Shown one piece after another: positions 51,116 through 62,727 of a DNA stretch of 64,000 nucleotides. The translations under genes were made by a program, and so were the position numbers. The notes below the pieces were generated by a model. It did not search any database. It had not been told where the DNA came from and worked only from the letters and a program-made list of their open reading frames with translations. This DNA is from Providencia hangzhouensis. GTDB lineage: Bacteria > Pseudomonadota > Gammaproteobacteria > Enterobacterales > Enterobacteriaceae. Numbering within the stretch: position 1 is the first letter of the stretch; the number at the start of each line of letters is the position of its first letter. Where the stretch lies: assembly GCF_029193595.2 (NCBI RefSeq), contig NZ_CP135052.1, positions 4,451,966 through 4,515,965 on the forward strand, read 5' to 3'.

Positions 51116-51714
51116 GTGGTACCTCTTTATTTAGCTATCGTAAATGGAATGAATTAGGGTTCTATTATTTAGCTGTGTTAAAAAGACATTTGAATATATG
51201 ACTATTTTTATATTTATTAATAATTACATTACTCTTTTTATTAAATAATATCACCAATGTCCAGCAATTAATTCTTTTAATATATATGCATTATAACATT
51301 CTTAAAAAAAACAAATATCAGAACATTAGTTTACTTTTAAATTAAAATAAAAAACAAAGTCTCGAATTAATCAGCAGTGACCATTTAAGATAGACCTTTA
51401 TTGATCTAATATCAATATTCAATAGCTATTCACAAAAAAACAACAATCACAAAAATAGTTTATTATCAATAAATTAAAGGGTTGATGTCTTTTTTTTACA
51501 TAATATAAAAACGAATAAATGTTTATTTGTTTATTATTGGTTTAAAAAAATTGTAAATCATACGCGAAATAAGAGCATCTTTATTTGATGTGTATTTTTT
51601 TATTAATCTTATTTTGATTAACTATAATGATAATAAATCGCAAACAGGTCATCAAATAAATATATCTAATTTTATTTCTTTCAAATAAATTGAATGTTTA
51701 TATTTTTTAGATAT
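51116..51714. other. AT-rich gap upstream of frc
   Basis: Nearly 600 bp with very high AT content, between the divergent frc promoter side and the end of fdoI. It carries many A and T tracts and no ORF of note. It probably holds the frc operon promoter and regulator sites; such DNA is typical of H-NS-bound regions. Nothing more can be supported. Confidence 0.5.
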
Positions 51715-51717
51715 AAA

Positions 51718-51751
51718 AAACCCACAAATAACATTAGTCATTTGTGGGTTT
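51718..51751 (-). terminator. Terminator after fdoGHI
   Basis: Perfect 12-bp stem AAACCCACAAAT (51718-51729) and ATTTGTGGGTTT (51740-51751), loop of 10, with a T run beyond on the minus strand. Strong intrinsic terminator for the fdo operon. Confidence 0.9.
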
Positions 51752-51771
51752 GATAACAACAATAATAAAAC

Positions 51772-52428
51772 TTAGTTTTTCTCTTGTTGCTGTTTTTGCT
51801 GTTTTTCTTTTTCCAAAAGCTGGCGGTACCACAATGGATGGTGTTTTCTAGCCCAACCACGAGTCACCCAACCTTCAACCATCGCACGTACTGAACCTTT
51901 CACCCAAATCGCTGCATAAGCGTGAACCACAATCATGATGATCAACGCAATCGCAGAGAGCGAGTGAATAAGAATCGCTGCACGATAAACAGGGATTGGG
52001 AAGTAATCTGCAAAATAAGGGCGCCACATAATCACTCCCGTGACCACCAGCGCTAATAAGCAGATAGTGACAACCCAATAAACCCCTTTCTGACCGAGGT
52101 TATATTGGCCGACATCGCCCGCCTCTTCGTTTTTCAGTACTTTGCCGATATTTTTTGCCCACTTGATATCTTCTTTATTAATGAAGTTATGATGGAAATA
52201 GCGGAAGAACATAAATACGAACAGCAAGAACATCGCCGTACCCACAAATGGATGCAAAATTCGCGACAGTTGTGGTGTGCCTAAAATATTCATAAACCAG
52301 TTTAGTGAAGGGAAAAAGAACCCTAACCCACTGATTGCCGTGAACAAAAAGCAAATCACAACCGCCCAGTGATTGATCCTTTCAATCGGCTTGTGGCGGA
52401 TAATTTTGTCGTTATCATCTGGCATCAT
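51772..52428 (-). CDS. fdoI: Formate dehydrogenase cytochrome b556 subunit
   Basis: 218 aa. Four membrane helices carrying two b hemes; takes electrons from the iron-sulfur subunit and passes them to quinone. His ligands lie within [33 protein letters not shown] and [22 protein letters not shown]. It overlaps fdoH by 4 bp. The tail is rich in Lys and Gln. Confidence 0.95.
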   Translation of the reverse strand: MMPDDNDKIIRHKPIERINHWAVVICFLFTAISGLGFFFPSLNWFMNILGTPQLSRILHPFVGTAMFLLFVFMFFRYFHHNFINKEDIKWAKNIGKVLKNEEAGDVGQYNLGQKGVYWVVTICLLALVVTGVIMWRPYFADYFPIPVYRAAILIHSLSAIALIIMIVVHAYAAIWVKGSVRAMVEGWVTRGWARKHHPLWYRQLLEKEKQQKQQQEKN

Positions 52429-53369
52429 TTCTGATCCTCCCCTTCTTTTGATTTCGAAGTGTCAGATGACATTGCATTATGCAAATCTTCTAAAGCCTCT
52501 TCTTCATCTTTTTTGGAGACGCGGTTTGGACCAATACCCACATAGTGGAAGATGGCCGCCGCAAATGTTGCAGCAAAACCAACCGCTGCTAATGGTTTCC
52601 AGATACCTTTCCAGAAAGTCACTGTTGGGCTGATTGTCGGGTTTTCTGGTAATCCGTGATACAACTGAGGTTTATCTGCATGGTGCAGAACGTACATCAC
52701 GTGCGTACCACCAACCCCCTCAGGGTCATATAAACCTGCGTTTGCATAACCACGAGTTTTCAGCTCTTCAACACGCTCACCAGCCATGTTAATCATGTCT
52801 TCTTTGCTACCGAAGTGGATAGCGCCGGTTGGACACGTTTTCACACACGCAGGCTCTTGACCGACTTCAACACGGTCAACACACAGCGTACATTTGTATG
52901 CACGGTTATCTTCTGGGTTGATGCGCGGTACATCAAACGGACAACCCGCAATACAATAACCACAACCAATACAATGTTCTGATTGGAAATCAACGATACC
53001 GTTTTTGTACTGTACTATCGCGCCTTCCGAAGGGCACGCCTTCAGACAGCCTGGGTCAGCACAGTGCATACAACCATCTTTACGGATCAGCCATTCAAAT
53101 TTATCGTTCTCTTCCACTTCAGAGAAGCGCATTACCGTCCATGATTTAGCGGTTAAATCTGTTGGGTTATCATATACCCCAACGTTCGTCCCGATTTTGT
53201 CACGGATATCGTTCCATTCGGAACACGCGACCTGACAAGCTTTACAGCCGATACAGGTCGTCACATCGATAAGCTTTGCAACTTCTTCCTTATAGTCCCG
53301 CACCTGAGGCGCGGGAGTCAGGGAATTGGTGGCAGAGCGACGAATAATGTCCTGAGATTGCATTGACAT
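52425..53369 (-). CDS. fdoH: Formate dehydrogenase iron-sulfur subunit
   Basis: 314 aa. Four [4Fe-4S] clusters: [35 protein letters not shown] and CTLC...CVKTC. One C-terminal membrane helix (about 255-280) anchors it at the periplasmic side. It links FdoG to FdoI. Slightly longer than E. coli FdoH (300), with an acidic C-terminal tail. Confidence 0.96.
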   Translation of the reverse strand: MSMQSQDIIRRSATNSLTPAPQVRDYKEEVAKLIDVTTCIGCKACQVACSEWNDIRDKIGTNVGVYDNPTDLTAKSWTVMRFSEVEENDKFEWLIRKDGCMHCADPGCLKACPSEGAIVQYKNGIVDFQSEHCIGCGYCIAGCPFDVPRINPEDNRAYKCTLCVDRVEVGQEPACVKTCPTGAIHFGSKEDMINMAGERVEELKTRGYANAGLYDPEGVGGTHVMYVLHHADKPQLYHGLPENPTISPTVTFWKGIWKPLAAVGFAATFAAAIFHYVGIGPNRVSKKDEEEALEDLHNAMSSDTSKSKEGEDQK

Positions 53370-53380
53370 AATTTATCTCC

Positions 53381-56300
53381 TTACACCTTTTCCACATTGA
53401 CAAGGAACGATTTAAATTCCGGTGTCTGAGTATTCGCATCACCCACATACGGCGTTAACGTGTTAGCAATAAAGCCTTTCACAGCCAAGCCTTCAAAGCC
53501 CCAGTGAATAGGGATACCGATAGTATCAATATCTTTACCCGCCACTTTCAGCGTATGAATACGTTTGGTGACCACCGCTTTTGCTTTGATATAACCGCGT
53601 TTAGAGCTGACTTTCACCGTATCACCTTGTTTGATACCTTTTTCATTCGCCAGACGTTCACCAATTTCTATGAACTGTTGTGGCTGAATGATGGCATTTA
53701 ACAAGGCATGCTTTGTCCAATAGTGGAAATGTTCAGTCAAACGATAAGTCGTTCCCACATAAGGGAATTCTGTCGCTTTACCCATTTGTGCCCAGTCATC
53801 TTTAAACACACGAGCAGCAGGGTTTGATACGACTTTTGGATGCAATGGGTTAGTATCCAGCGGCGTTTCAATTGGTTCGTAGTGCTCTGGGAATGGGCCT
53901 TCAGCCATTTTATCCAGTGCGAATAGACGTCCCATACCTTCTGGCTGCATGATAAATGGACCAACACCACTTCCCGGCGCAGCATTGCTATAGTCAGGAA
54001 TATCCATTCCTATCCATTTGCTACCATTCCACTCGAGGATTTGGCGTTTTGGATCCCATGGTTTACCCATTGGGTCTGCTGATGCACGGTTATAAATCAC
54101 ACGGCGGTTCAGAGGCCACGCCCATGCCCAACCTAATGTATTCCCCAGACCTGTTGGGTCAGAGTTATCACGGTTAGCCATTTGGTTGCCTTTTGGCGTC
54201 CAGCTACCTGTAAATATCCAGCAGCCACTCGCGGTGGTACCGTCATCACGTAACTGTGCAAACGAGCTCAGCAACTCACCTTTTTTCGCAATAACGTTGC
54301 CATCAGCATCTTTCAAGTCAACTAAAGCATAGCCATTGTTTTCTTGAGCAACTTCTTCTGGTGTTGGGTTATCGCGGTCGAAGTAATTCCAAGTCATACT
54401 TAGAACTTGTTCAGGTACCGCACCGCCTTCAGAGGCATACAGTTGGCGTAAACGGTGGAAAATACCAGACAGGATTTCACCATCACTGATAGCTTCACCT
54501 GGGGCATCCGCACCTTTCCAGTGCCACTGTAACCAACGTGCCGAGTTCACAATCGAACCATTTTCTTCAGCAAAACAGCAAGATGGCAGACGGAATACGG
54601 TAGTTTGAATTTCTGCCGGGTTCACATCATTCATTTCGCCGTGGTTTTGCCAGAAATTCGACGTTTCGGTGTTCAGCGGGTCAACGGTGATTAAATACTT
54701 CAGCTTAGAAAGCGATTTAATAACTTTGTTTTTATTCGGGAATGAAGCTACTGGGTTAAAGCCTTGGCAGATATAGCCATTCACTTCCCCTTTATCCATC
54801 ATTTCGAAATAACGCAGTACATCGTAGCCTTGATCCCATTTCGGTAATAAATCAAAGCCCCAATTATTTTCTTTCTGCGCTTTATCGCCATAGAACGTCT
54901 TCATCAAACTAACAAAGAATTTCGGGTAGTTACCCCAATAGTTTACCTGGCCTTCAACCGTCGCTTTTGGCGTGTTTGCAGCTAAGTAACTTTCTAATGT
55001 CGTTTGTTTTTCTGATGGTAAGGTCAAATAACCCGGCAAGCTTTGTGACAATAAGCCTAAGTCAGTCAAACCTTGGATATTGGAGTGTCCACGCAGGGCA
55101 TTTACACCACCGCCTAACATCCCCATATTACCCAGCAGTAATTGGATCATCGCCATGGTACGGATATTTTGCGCACCCACGGTATGTTGAGTCCAACCTA
55201 ATGCATATAAGAACGAGGCTGTTTTATCTTTAGCACTGGTTTCAGCCAAATACTCACAAACTTGTAGGAAGTCTTTGATCGGCGTACCACAGATATTATT
55301 CACCACTTCAGGTGTATAACGGCTGACGTGCTCTTTTAATAGGTTTAACACACAGCGTGGGTGTTTCAGAGTCGGATCGCGCAGCGCAAGGCCGTTTTCA
55401 TCCATCTCATAGTTCCACGTGGTTTTGTCGTATTGACGTTTTTCTTCGTCATAACCTGTGAACAAGCCGTCATCAAAACCATAATCTTCACGAATAACTA
55501 AACTGGCGTTGGTATACGCTTCCACGTATTCACGCTGAATTTTTTCATTATCCAGTAAGTATTTGATAACACCTGATAAGAACGCGATATCTGTACCAGA
55601 ACGGATAGGCGTGTAAAAATCCGCCACTGCCGCAGTACGGGTAAAGCGTGGGTCAATCACAATTAATTTGGCTTTATTATGGATTTTAGCTTCCATCGCC
55701 CAGCGGAAACCGACTGGATGCGCTTCTGCCGCATTACCACCCATAACGACAACTAGGTTTGCATTTTTAATGTCAACCCAGTGGTTGGTCATCGCACCGC
55801 GACCAAATGTTGGAGCAAGACTTGCTACCGTTGGTCCGTGTCAGACACGCGCTTGGTTATCGACGGCAAGCATGCCGAGAGCGCGGGTAAATTTTTGTGT
55901 TACAAATCCACTTTCGTTACTGCCCGCCGATGCGCACAGCATACCAGTGGTCAGCCAACGGTTAACGGTGACACCCTCTTTATTTTTCTCAATAAAGTTC
56001 GCATCACGGTCTTCTTTCATTAACTTAGCGATACGGTCAAACGCGTCGTTCCACGTGATACGTTTCCACTCATTGGTACCCGGCTCACGCACTTCTGGGT
56101 ATTTCAAGCGGCTTTCACTGTGGATGAAATCGATAAGTCCAGCACCTTTCGGACAAAGTGCACCACGGTTTACCGGATGATCCGGGTCCCCTTCAATATG
56201 GAAAATGCTCTCTTTTGCATTTTTCGCGCCATCACCGAGGCTGTACATTAACAGCCCACAGCCGACAGAACAGTAGGTACAGGTATTTCTGGTTTCCTTC

Positions 56301-56428
56301 GCACGCAGTAATTTATACTGGCGCGTTGACGCTAACGCGGTAGCGGGTGCAAAACCCAAAGCCGCTGCAGTCGTACCTGCCATACCGCCAGCGCAGATCT
56401 TAAAGAACTGCCTTCTGCTGACTTGCAT
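53381..56428 (-). CDS. fdoG: Formate dehydrogenase-O major subunit, selenoprotein
   Basis: 1015 aa with selenocysteine at residue 196, encoded by an in-frame TGA at 55843-55841 (context NQARV-U-HGPT). The chosen start MQVSRRQFFK at 56428 follows GAGGAG and opens a Tat signal with SRRQFFK. It oxidises formate in the periplasm using bis-MGD molybdenum (or tungsten) and one [4Fe-4S] cluster (CTYCSVGCG...CPKG). The start and the ending FLVNVEKV match FdoG better than FdnG. It needs SelA, SelB, FdhE and FdhD, all coded in this window. Confidence 0.95.
55804..55843 (-). promoter_or_regulatory. Bacterial SECIS element at the fdoG UGA
   Basis: The 40 nt from the UGA can fold: after UGACACGGACCAACGGU comes AGCAA-GUC-UUGCU, a stem with a small loop that includes G and U, as in known fdnG/fdhF SECIS elements bound by SelB. 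Position within the coding region, directly after the UGA, is correct for bacteria. Confidence 0.75.
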
Positions 56429-56602
56429 GGGGATCTCCTCATTTACATTGCTCATGTTTACCTAACGTCAATCGCGATAATCAGGTAAACTGTTCTTATT
56501 CAACGTCTTCCTTACGTATCCAGGTTCATTGCCTGGCAAATGGTGTAAATTCTTTTTACCCATAATTAATATTATGTATCATTAATGCTAGGAATTCATC
56601 TA

Positions 56603-57433
56603 ATGTATGAAACAAATACTACAAATGACTCCAAATTAATCAAAATGATTGGCTTAAACCAAACAACCGTGCAACAAAAAGGCAACCTTAATTTACCCGT
56701 TAATGATTATGTTGCGGAGGAATATCCTGTTGCTTTAGTCTTCAATGGCATATCTCACGTAGTGATGATGGCGACGCCAAAAGATTTGGCGGATTTTGCT
56801 ATCGGGTTCGCCCTTTCGGAAGGAATAATACAGTCAGGTGATGAAATTCGTGGAATTGATATCGTTGAAGGCTGCAACCGCGGAATTGAAGTACAAGTTG
56901 AATTATCTAGCCGCCGGTTTATGGAGTTAAAAGAACGTCGTCGTAATCTAGCGGGGCGTACAGGCTGTGGTATTTGTGGAACAGAACAACTTGAAGAAAT
57001 TTTCAAACCGATCGCCCCGCTACCTTTCACCCAAACCTTTTCTCTCTCGCACCTTGATAATGCATTACATGAATTGAAAAAAGTGCAAGAGATTGGTGCG
57101 CTGACAGGTTGTACCCATGCGGCCGCATGGATTTCACCAGAAGGGCAATTAGTCGGTGGATGCGAAGATGTCGGCCGCCATGTTGCACTCGATAAACTTT
57201 TGGGTATGAAACATCGCAACCAATGGCAACAAGGTGCAGTACTGGTTTCTAGCCGTGCCAGCTATGAAATGGTGCAAAAGGCAGCCAGTTGTGGCGCTGA
57301 AATTTTATTTGCCGTTTCTGCTGCCACCGCGCTTGCTATCGAAGTCGCCGAAAAAGCCAACTTGACGTTAGTCGGTTTTTGTCGTCAGGGAAAAGCCACG
57401 GTGTTTACGCACGGGAGCCGAATTAAAGATTAA
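56603..57433 (+). CDS. fdhD: Formate dehydrogenase sulfurtransferase FdhD
   Basis: 276 aa from ATG at 56603 (AGGA nine bases upstream); an ATG at 56585 has no SD. It moves sulfur from IscS to the molybdenum cofactor of formate dehydrogenase. The essential CxxC is at C122/C125 in [12 protein letters not shown] (E. coli C121/C124). GCTHAAAW and [14 protein letters not shown] follow. Divergent from fdoG, as in E. coli. Confidence 0.96.
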   Translation: MYETNTTNDSKLIKMIGLNQTTVQQKGNLNLPVNDYVAEEYPVALVFNGISHVVMMATPKDLADFAIGFALSEGIIQSGDEIRGIDIVEGCNRGIEVQVELSSRRFMELKERRRNLAGRTGCGICGTEQLEEIFKPIAPLPFTQTFSLSHLDNALHELKKVQEIGALTGCTHAAAWISPEGQLVGGCEDVGRHVALDKLLGMKHRNQWQQGAVLVSSRASYEMVQKAASCGAEILFAVSAATALAIEVAEKANLTLVGFCRQGKATVFTHGSRIKD

Positions 57434-57443
57434 AGGGGCATAA

Positions 57444-58763
57444 TTAGTCCCAGCCTTTATTTAATCTCGCTGCTTTGTGATGTAATCCGGATAGAATTGA
57501 GTCTGCGATATGCTCAGGGAAATCTGTGGGTAATTGTTCTCTCACTTTCTTAATAACACTTTCCATTTGCTCACCAAATTCAATTAAGATTTTTTCCATC
57601 TCAGCACGATCAAATCCAACGGCTTTGGCCGTTGAAAAAAAATGTCTTGGGAAAATTTGCTCTATATTGTATTTCATCCCCCTTGTTCCCTTCAGCCCCA
57701 TAGCCAATTTGGCATCTCTAGGGTTAATTCCCCTCCCCCCATAACTAGGATACATGGACAAAATATCGTAAAAAGGTGTTAACTGATAACGGCCTTCAGG
57801 TTCAATAAATAATGAAAAATTTTTAGCATGGCCATCCGTCGCTGCAAGTAACCAAAACAAAACCTGGCTCTTCATAAACTGATATCTATCTTTCTCCGCA
57901 TTTATTGAACCTAATAAGTAATTCATAATTTCAGAAATACCCGGTCCACCATGATTTTGATATTTTCTTGCCGGTGAAATATTCAATGTTTGACAAAAAT
58001 CTTCTTGTGGTAAACGCATAATCCACGAGGAATCAGAAGAATATTTACGGTCAAAACGTTCAACCGCTAACGCCTTTATTTCACCTACATTTAAAATAAA
58101 GCTATAGGGCACATCTAGGCCAAACTCTTTTGCTATCAATAAACATAAATATTCATTTTCTACACTATCCGACATATCTATCGAATAAGAATGGCTTTCT
58201 ATTTTACCAATGGGAAGTTTAATAATATGGGTAGTTGGAGTCGCATTCTGAGGTAAGCACCAATGCCCATCTAAATAGAGTAATGCGGTTTTCTCTTGAG
58301 CGCCCGCAAGTGAGATCCTAAAGTCATCTTCATCTTCAATCATGCCTAAAGGAGCATTCGCTTTATACCCTGTTAATATTTTTTCTAGTTGCTTATTAGA
58401 TAAGGGTTTATATTCAATTTTTCTGATATTACTGACTCTTTGCCCATCTAGAATGAGTTGTAAAGCCCCCACACTATCCTGGCCAATCTTAGATAATAAA
58501 TCGAAAGGTTGATTTGAATCCGCTTGATAACGACTAACAATTCGATTCCGTATCTCAATATTGTCCGGTAGGAGATTATCAAAAAAATTATAAACTTCGT
58601 CTCCTCGATATTCTTGGTGCCTAAGTGGCATTGATAAAGAAATAGGTCGAGCACCTGATGTTTCCAACCAGTGACTATTATAAGTAAATTGGTGAGCACC
58701 AGTACTTGAACGAATCAAATCCCCAACTAAGTAACCATTCATGTATACATGCAAAGTCGCCAT
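57444..58763 (-). CDS. hipA: HipA serine/threonine kinase toxin
   Basis: 439 aa from ATG at 58763, one base overlapping the hipB stop and preceded by GGAGGAG; E. coli HipA has 440. It phosphorylates GltX in E. coli, triggering growth arrest and persistence. Visible: Ser 151 before LAGAQEKTALL (autophosphorylation and P-loop region), ERFDR at 235-239, catalytic Asp 310 in ATDGHAKNFS, metal Asp 333 in FYDILS. All expected residues are present, so it should be active. Confidence 0.95.
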   Translation of the reverse strand: MATLHVYMNGYLVGDLIRSSTGAHQFTYNSHWLETSGARPISLSMPLRHQEYRGDEVYNFFDNLLPDNIEIRNRIVSRYQADSNQPFDLLSKIGQDSVGALQLILDGQRVSNIRKIEYKPLSNKQLEKILTGYKANAPLGMIEDEDDFRISLAGAQEKTALLYLDGHWCLPQNATPTTHIIKLPIGKIESHSYSIDMSDSVENEYLCLLIAKEFGLDVPYSFILNVGEIKALAVERFDRKYSSDSSWIMRLPQEDFCQTLNISPARKYQNHGGPGISEIMNYLLGSINAEKDRYQFMKSQVLFWLLAATDGHAKNFSLFIEPEGRYQLTPFYDILSMYPSYGGRGINPRDAKLAMGLKGTRGMKYNIEQIFPRHFFSTAKAVGFDRAEMEKILIEFGEQMESVIKKVREQLPTDFPEHIADSILSGLHHKAARLNKGWD

Positions 58764-59020
58764 CACCACTCCTCCTTCCATCCGGAGTCTGAATTTGATG
58801 AGCCGCTTTCATTTCGCGGTTTAATATCGAGTTCTAAATTGAGGGCAGATAAAATCTTAAAAAAGGTTTCTAATTTGGTAGAGTCAGGAGAGAGTTCAAA
58901 GCTAGAAACAGTATCTTGCCGAATACCTACTTTACTAGCGACTTTGCTTTGAGATAACTTTTTCGTCTCTCTGACATCCTTCATATAAGCACTAAGTTGT
59001 CGGGTATTCGTCACTTTCAT
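58763..59020 (-). CDS. hipB: HipB antitoxin
   Basis: 85 aa from ATG at 59020; a GTG eight codons upstream is possible. Cro/C1-type HTH (LSQSKVASKVGIRQDTVSSFE) with FFKILSALNLELDI as in E. coli HipB, and a flexible Gly/Ser-rich tail ending in Trp, like the C-terminal Trp of E. coli HipB. It neutralises HipA and represses the operon through the operator array upstream. Confidence 0.94.
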   Translation of the reverse strand: MKVTNTRQLSAYMKDVRETKKLSQSKVASKVGIRQDTVSSFELSPDSTKLETFFKILSALNLELDIKPRNESGSSNSDSGWKEEW

Positions 59021-59055
59021 TTTAAAACCTACCTTATTTTTCACCCTAACAATAT

Positions 59056-59159
59056 TTACACGCTATAACCGGTAAACATTATATTACACGCTATAGCCGG
59101 TAATATCAAGATTACACGCTATAGGAGGTAAACCATAAATTACACGCTACAGCGTGTGA
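59056..59159 (-). promoter_or_regulatory. hipBA promoter and four-copy operator array
   Basis: Four copies of a 20-bp element start at 59056, 59084, 59112 and 59140, exactly 28 bp apart. Consensus TTACACGCTATAGCCGGTAA; copy 4 is TTACACGCTACAGCGTGTGA. Each is an imperfect palindrome (GCTATAGC core). A promoter fits within: -35 TTGATA (59109-59104) and -10 TAATAT (59086-59081), 17-bp spacer, so copy 2 fills the spacer. HipB is the likely binder; E. coli HipB also uses four operators, with a different sequence. Confidence 0.85.
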
Positions 59160-59294
59160 AAAATATATTAATAAGTATGGCCCACAAAACAGCCAGTGCC
59201 ATACCTTAGCAAGGTAAAGCTTATATATTACTTGGTTGCTAGAACTTAATAGAGAATTAAGACAGGAAAAATGGAGGGGAGTACCGATAAAGCA

Positions 59295-59320
59295 AACCTA
59301 CACGTAATACCGTGTAGGTT
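59295..59320 (-). terminator. Hairpin after mnmE
   Basis: Perfect 10-bp stem AACCTACACG (59295-59304) and CGTGTAGGTT (59311-59320). On the minus strand it is followed by TGCTTTATC, a weak T run. Probable terminator of mnmE. Confidence 0.55.
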
Positions 59321-59349
59321 ATAGACGATAGATGATAGGTGATACCGTA

Positions 59350-60714
59350 TCACTTCCCGATACAAAAACTTGAGAAAATACGGCCTAATAAATCATCAGA
59401 AGTAAATTCACCGGTGATTTCGCTAAGTTCCTGCTGAGCTAAACGTAATTCCTCCGCCAGTAACTCACCGGAGCGAGCATTCACTAACTGGTCATAGCCC
59501 TGTTCAAGGTGAACGGCTGCTGCATTCAGTGCTTGTAAATGACGACTACGAGCAAGGAAACCACCTTCTGTATTACTGTTAAAGCCAATGGCTTCTTTTA
59601 GGTGATCGCGCAACAAATCAATGCCTTTTTCTTCGCGCGCAGACAAGCGAATTAACGGATAACGGGTATTATCAATAAACTCAACCGGTTCGCCTGTCAT
59701 ATCTGCTTTGTTACGAATGACGGTGACCGGAAGTTCATCAGGTAAACGCGCCATAAATTCAGGCCAAATCTCTTGCGGCTCTGTAGCATTGGTTGTGGTG
59801 CTATCTACCATAAACAGCACATGGTCCGCTTGTTCGATTTCTTTCCAAGCACGCTCAATACCAATTCGTTCCACTTCATCACTGGCTTCACGTAAGCCTG
59901 CGGTATCAATGATATGCAATGGCATGCCATCGATATGAATATGTTCACGTAACACATCACGCGTCGTTCCCGCAATATCCGTCACAATCGCAGCTTCACG
60001 GCCCGCCAATGCATTTAGCAAGCTCGATTTTCCTGCATTTGGGCGCCCAGCAATAACCACCTTCATGCCTTCACGCAATAAACTGCCTTGGCGTGCTTGG
60101 GAGCGAACTTGTTCTAAATCTGCCACGACTTCGTTGAGTTTAGCTTCAATTTTACCGTCAGACAGGAAATCAATTTCTTCATCTGGGAAATCGATAGCGG
60201 CTTCCACATAGATGCGCAAGTGAGTGAGTGCTTCCACCAATTGGTGAATATGGGAAGAAAAAGCCCCTTGTAACGAATTCATCGCTGAACGTGCCGCTTG
60301 CTCTGAACTCGCATCAATCAAGTCAGCAATCGCCTCAGCTTGCGCTAAATCGAGCTTATCATTTAAAAATGCACGTTCAGAAAACTCACCTGGATTCGCA
60401 ATACGAATGCCATCAATCGTTAATATTCTTCTTAACAATAAATCAAGAATAACAGGGCCACCGTGTCCTTGTAACTCAAGGACATCTTCTCCCGTAAATG
60501 AATTTGGTCCAGGGAAGTAAAGCGCAATACCTTGGTCAAGAACAGAGCCTTCCTCATCACGAAATGGCAGGTAGTACGCATAACGTGGTTTAGGGAGTTT
60601 TCCTAGCACGATTTCAGCAACTTGTGCCGCTTTCGGGCCAGATACACGTAAAATACCGACACCACCACGACCGGGAGGTGTTGCCTGTGCGACGATAGTA
60701 TCGTTGATTTGCAT
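59350..60714 (-). CDS. mnmE: tRNA modification GTPase MnmE
   Basis: 454 aa. With MnmG it makes 5-carboxymethylaminomethyl uridine at the tRNA wobble base. N-terminal formyl-THF-binding domain ([21 protein letters not shown]), a G domain inserted in the helical domain ([31 protein letters not shown]), and the C-terminal CIGK motif with the essential Cys. Lies downstream of yidC as in E. coli. Confidence 0.98.
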   Translation of the reverse strand: MQINDTIVAQATPPGRGGVGILRVSGPKAAQVAEIVLGKLPKPRYAYYLPFRDEEGSVLDQGIALYFPGPNSFTGEDVLELQGHGGPVILDLLLRRILTIDGIRIANPGEFSERAFLNDKLDLAQAEAIADLIDASSEQAARSAMNSLQGAFSSHIHQLVEALTHLRIYVEAAIDFPDEEIDFLSDGKIEAKLNEVVADLEQVRSQARQGSLLREGMKVVIAGRPNAGKSSLLNALAGREAAIVTDIAGTTRDVLREHIHIDGMPLHIIDTAGLREASDEVERIGIERAWKEIEQADHVLFMVDSTTTNATEPQEIWPEFMARLPDELPVTVIRNKADMTGEPVEFIDNTRYPLIRLSAREEKGIDLLRDHLKEAIGFNSNTEGGFLARSRHLQALNAAAVHLEQGYDQLVNARSGELLAEELRLAQQELSEITGEFTSDDLLGRIFSSFCIGK

Positions 60715-60741
60715 GATGTTTCTCTGTCATTCCTATAAAAA

Positions 60742-60772
60742 ATTAAGGCGGTCATTAAATGGCCGCCTTAAT
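60742..60772 (-). terminator. Terminator between yidC and mnmE
   Basis: TTAAGGCGG-CCAT pairs with ATG-ACCGCCTTAA (one mismatch), followed on the minus strand by TTTTT. Ends the rpmH-rnpA-yidD-yidC unit. Confidence 0.82.
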
Positions 60773-60814
60773 ATTATATCGATAGCTGAGCAGAAGGCTC
60801 ACCTAAAATTCAAT

Positions 60815-62464
60815 TTATTTCTTTTCTTTCTTATCGCGACTATGCAGACCACGTTTTTCCAGACCACGGTAAATCACTTGTTGCTGGATGATGGTTACTA
60901 AGTTACTCACGATATAATACAGAACCAGACCTGATGGGAACCACAGGAAGAAGACAGTGAACACGACTGGCATGTACGTCATAATCTTCTGCTGCATTGG
61001 ATCAGTCACAGCGGTCGGTGACATTTTCTGAATCACAAACATTGTCACACCCATCAATACAGGCAGGATGTAGTACGGGTCTTGTGCAGACAAGTCTTGA
61101 ATCCAACCAAAGAACGGTGCGTGGCGCAGTTCAACAGAACCCATCAACATATAGTAAAGTGCAAGGAAGATAGGCATTTGAATCAGCAGAGGTAAACAGC
61201 CACCCAGTGGGTTTACTTTTTCTGCTTTATACATCGCCATCATTTCTTGGCTCATACGTTGTTTGTCATCACCAATACGCTCACGCATTGCAGCCAGTTT
61301 TGGTTGCAGTAAACGCATTTTCGCCATCGAGGTGTACTGTGCTTTAGTCAGCGGGTACATAATACCACGAACGATAAAGGTAATAACGATGATGGCAATA
61401 CCCCAGTTACCCACAAAACCGTGAATGAATTTCAGCAGTTTAAACAGTGGCTGAGAGATAAACCATAACCAACCATAATCAACGGTTAAGTCTAAATGTG
61501 GTGCAACTGCGGCCATTTCAGACTGAATTTCAGGACCAACCCATAATGTTGATGAATAAGTACCTGCACCATTAGCTGCGATAGTCATTGGTTCACTCTT
61601 ATAACCAATGATGGCAGACTTTTTATCTAGGTCGATGGTATAGAAAGTGCTCTTTTCTGCACTTGCAGGGATCCACGCCGTTGCAAAATATTGTTGCAAC
61701 ATTGCCACCCAGCCACCTTTAGTGGTCAAGTCGAGGTTTTTATCTTCGATGTCACCAAAGCTATATTTTTTATAGTTGTTTTCATCAGAAGAATACGCCG
61801 CACCACGATAAGTATGCAGAGCAAAGTTACTGCTACCGGTATCACGCTCTTTTGGTAACTCGATAGTTTGTTTTAACTGACCGAAGAAAGCGAGACTCAG
61901 TGGTTGAGCTGTTGGATTTTGAATACTGTATTCAACTTCAACAGTATATTGGCCACGTTTTACAATGTACGTTTTCTGATACACAACACCGTTGTTATCA
62001 GTAAATGTCATTGGTACGCGCAAGACGTCTTGGCCTTTCTCTAATGTGAAAGTTGTAGAATCTGCGCTATACAGCGGACGTTCGCCATTATTATTTGCTG
62101 GGTTGTCTGGGCCATGAAGACCAATCAAACCACTTTGTGCCTGGTAGACAAAACCTGGGTTAGTTTCCAGTAAACGGAAAGGGCTTTCCGAATGAAGGGT
62201 CGCAGGATAGGCTAACAGGTCAGCCTCATCGATATCACCACCACGAGTATTGATGCGAATATCCAGTACATCAGTCTTGACTGTGATGAGCTTACCTTGC
62301 CCACTGCCAGTTACGGCTTGAGCATCACTGCTTGGCATATCCGCTTGTTGCGAAGTTTGAACAGTTTTAACGTCCTGAGCAACTTTATCGCTCTCCCAGG
62401 CCTGCCAAACTAAGAACGACACGAACAACAAAGCGATGAGTAGAAGATTGCGTTGCGAATCCAT
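60815..62464 (-). CDS. yidC: Membrane protein insertase YidC
   Basis: 549 aa. N-terminal helix [17 protein letters not shown], a periplasmic beta-sandwich domain (about 45-340), then five conserved helices with [20 protein letters not shown] and [17 protein letters not shown]. Inserts and folds inner-membrane proteins, alone or with SecYEG. Follows yidD by 2 bp. Confidence 0.98.
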   Translation of the reverse strand: MDSQRNLLLIALLFVSFLVWQAWESDKVAQDVKTVQTSQQADMPSSDAQAVTGSGQGKLITVKTDVLDIRINTRGGDIDEADLLAYPATLHSESPFRLLETNPGFVYQAQSGLIGLHGPDNPANNNGERPLYSADSTTFTLEKGQDVLRVPMTFTDNNGVVYQKTYIVKRGQYTVEVEYSIQNPTAQPLSLAFFGQLKQTIELPKERDTGSSNFALHTYRGAAYSSDENNYKKYSFGDIEDKNLDLTTKGGWVAMLQQYFATAWIPASAEKSTFYTIDLDKKSAIIGYKSEPMTIAANGAGTYSSTLWVGPEIQSEMAAVAPHLDLTVDYGWLWFISQPLFKLLKFIHGFVGNWGIAIIVITFIVRGIMYPLTKAQYTSMAKMRLLQPKLAAMRERIGDDKQRMSQEMMAMYKAEKVNPLGGCLPLLIQMPIFLALYYMLMGSVELRHAPFFGWIQDLSAQDPYYILPVLMGVTMFVIQKMSPTAVTDPMQQKIMTYMPVVFTVFFLWFPSGLVLYYIVSNLVTIIQQQVIYRGLEKRGLHSRDKKEKK

Positions 62465-62466
62465 CG

Positions 62467-62727
62467 TTATAATTCTCTATTATCATCAGTTTTTCTAGGT
62501 GGGACAGGATCATCTCCACCAGCGTGTAAAGGGTGGCATTTTAATACGCGTTTCGCCGTTAACCAACTCCCTTTTAGCATACCAAACCTGCGCAATGCCT
62601 CAATTCCGTAATTTGAACAAGTAGGATTGAAGCGACAACGAGGCCCTAACAACGGGCTAATAGCCAGTTGGTAGCCTCTGATCAGCATGATCAGGATTTT
62701 TGAGCCAAGCGACGGTGACGACGCCAT
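62467..62727 (-). CDS. yidD: Membrane protein insertion efficiency factor YidD
   Basis: 86 aa. UPF0161 family: [34 protein letters not shown] with three conserved Cys, and [18 protein letters not shown]. Assists YidC-dependent insertion at the inner membrane. Overlaps the end of rnpA by 37 bp, an arrangement conserved in enterobacteria. Confidence 0.96.
   Translation of the reverse strand: MASSPSLGSKILIMLIRGYQLAISPLLGPRCRFNPTCSNYGIEALRRFGMLKGSWLTAKRVLKCHPLHAGGDDPVPPRKTDDNREL

Noticed and set aside
55792..55843. Apparent break of the formate dehydrogenase gene into two ORFs
   Set aside because: The stop is TGA at the known selenocysteine position, with SECIS-like sequence and sel genes nearby; it is one selenoprotein gene, not a pseudogene.
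59056..59159. Regularly spaced repeats that could be read as a short CRISPR array
   Set aside because: The repeats are 20 bp with 8-bp spacers, are palindromic, overlap a promoter and stand next to hipB; there are no cas genes. They are operators.
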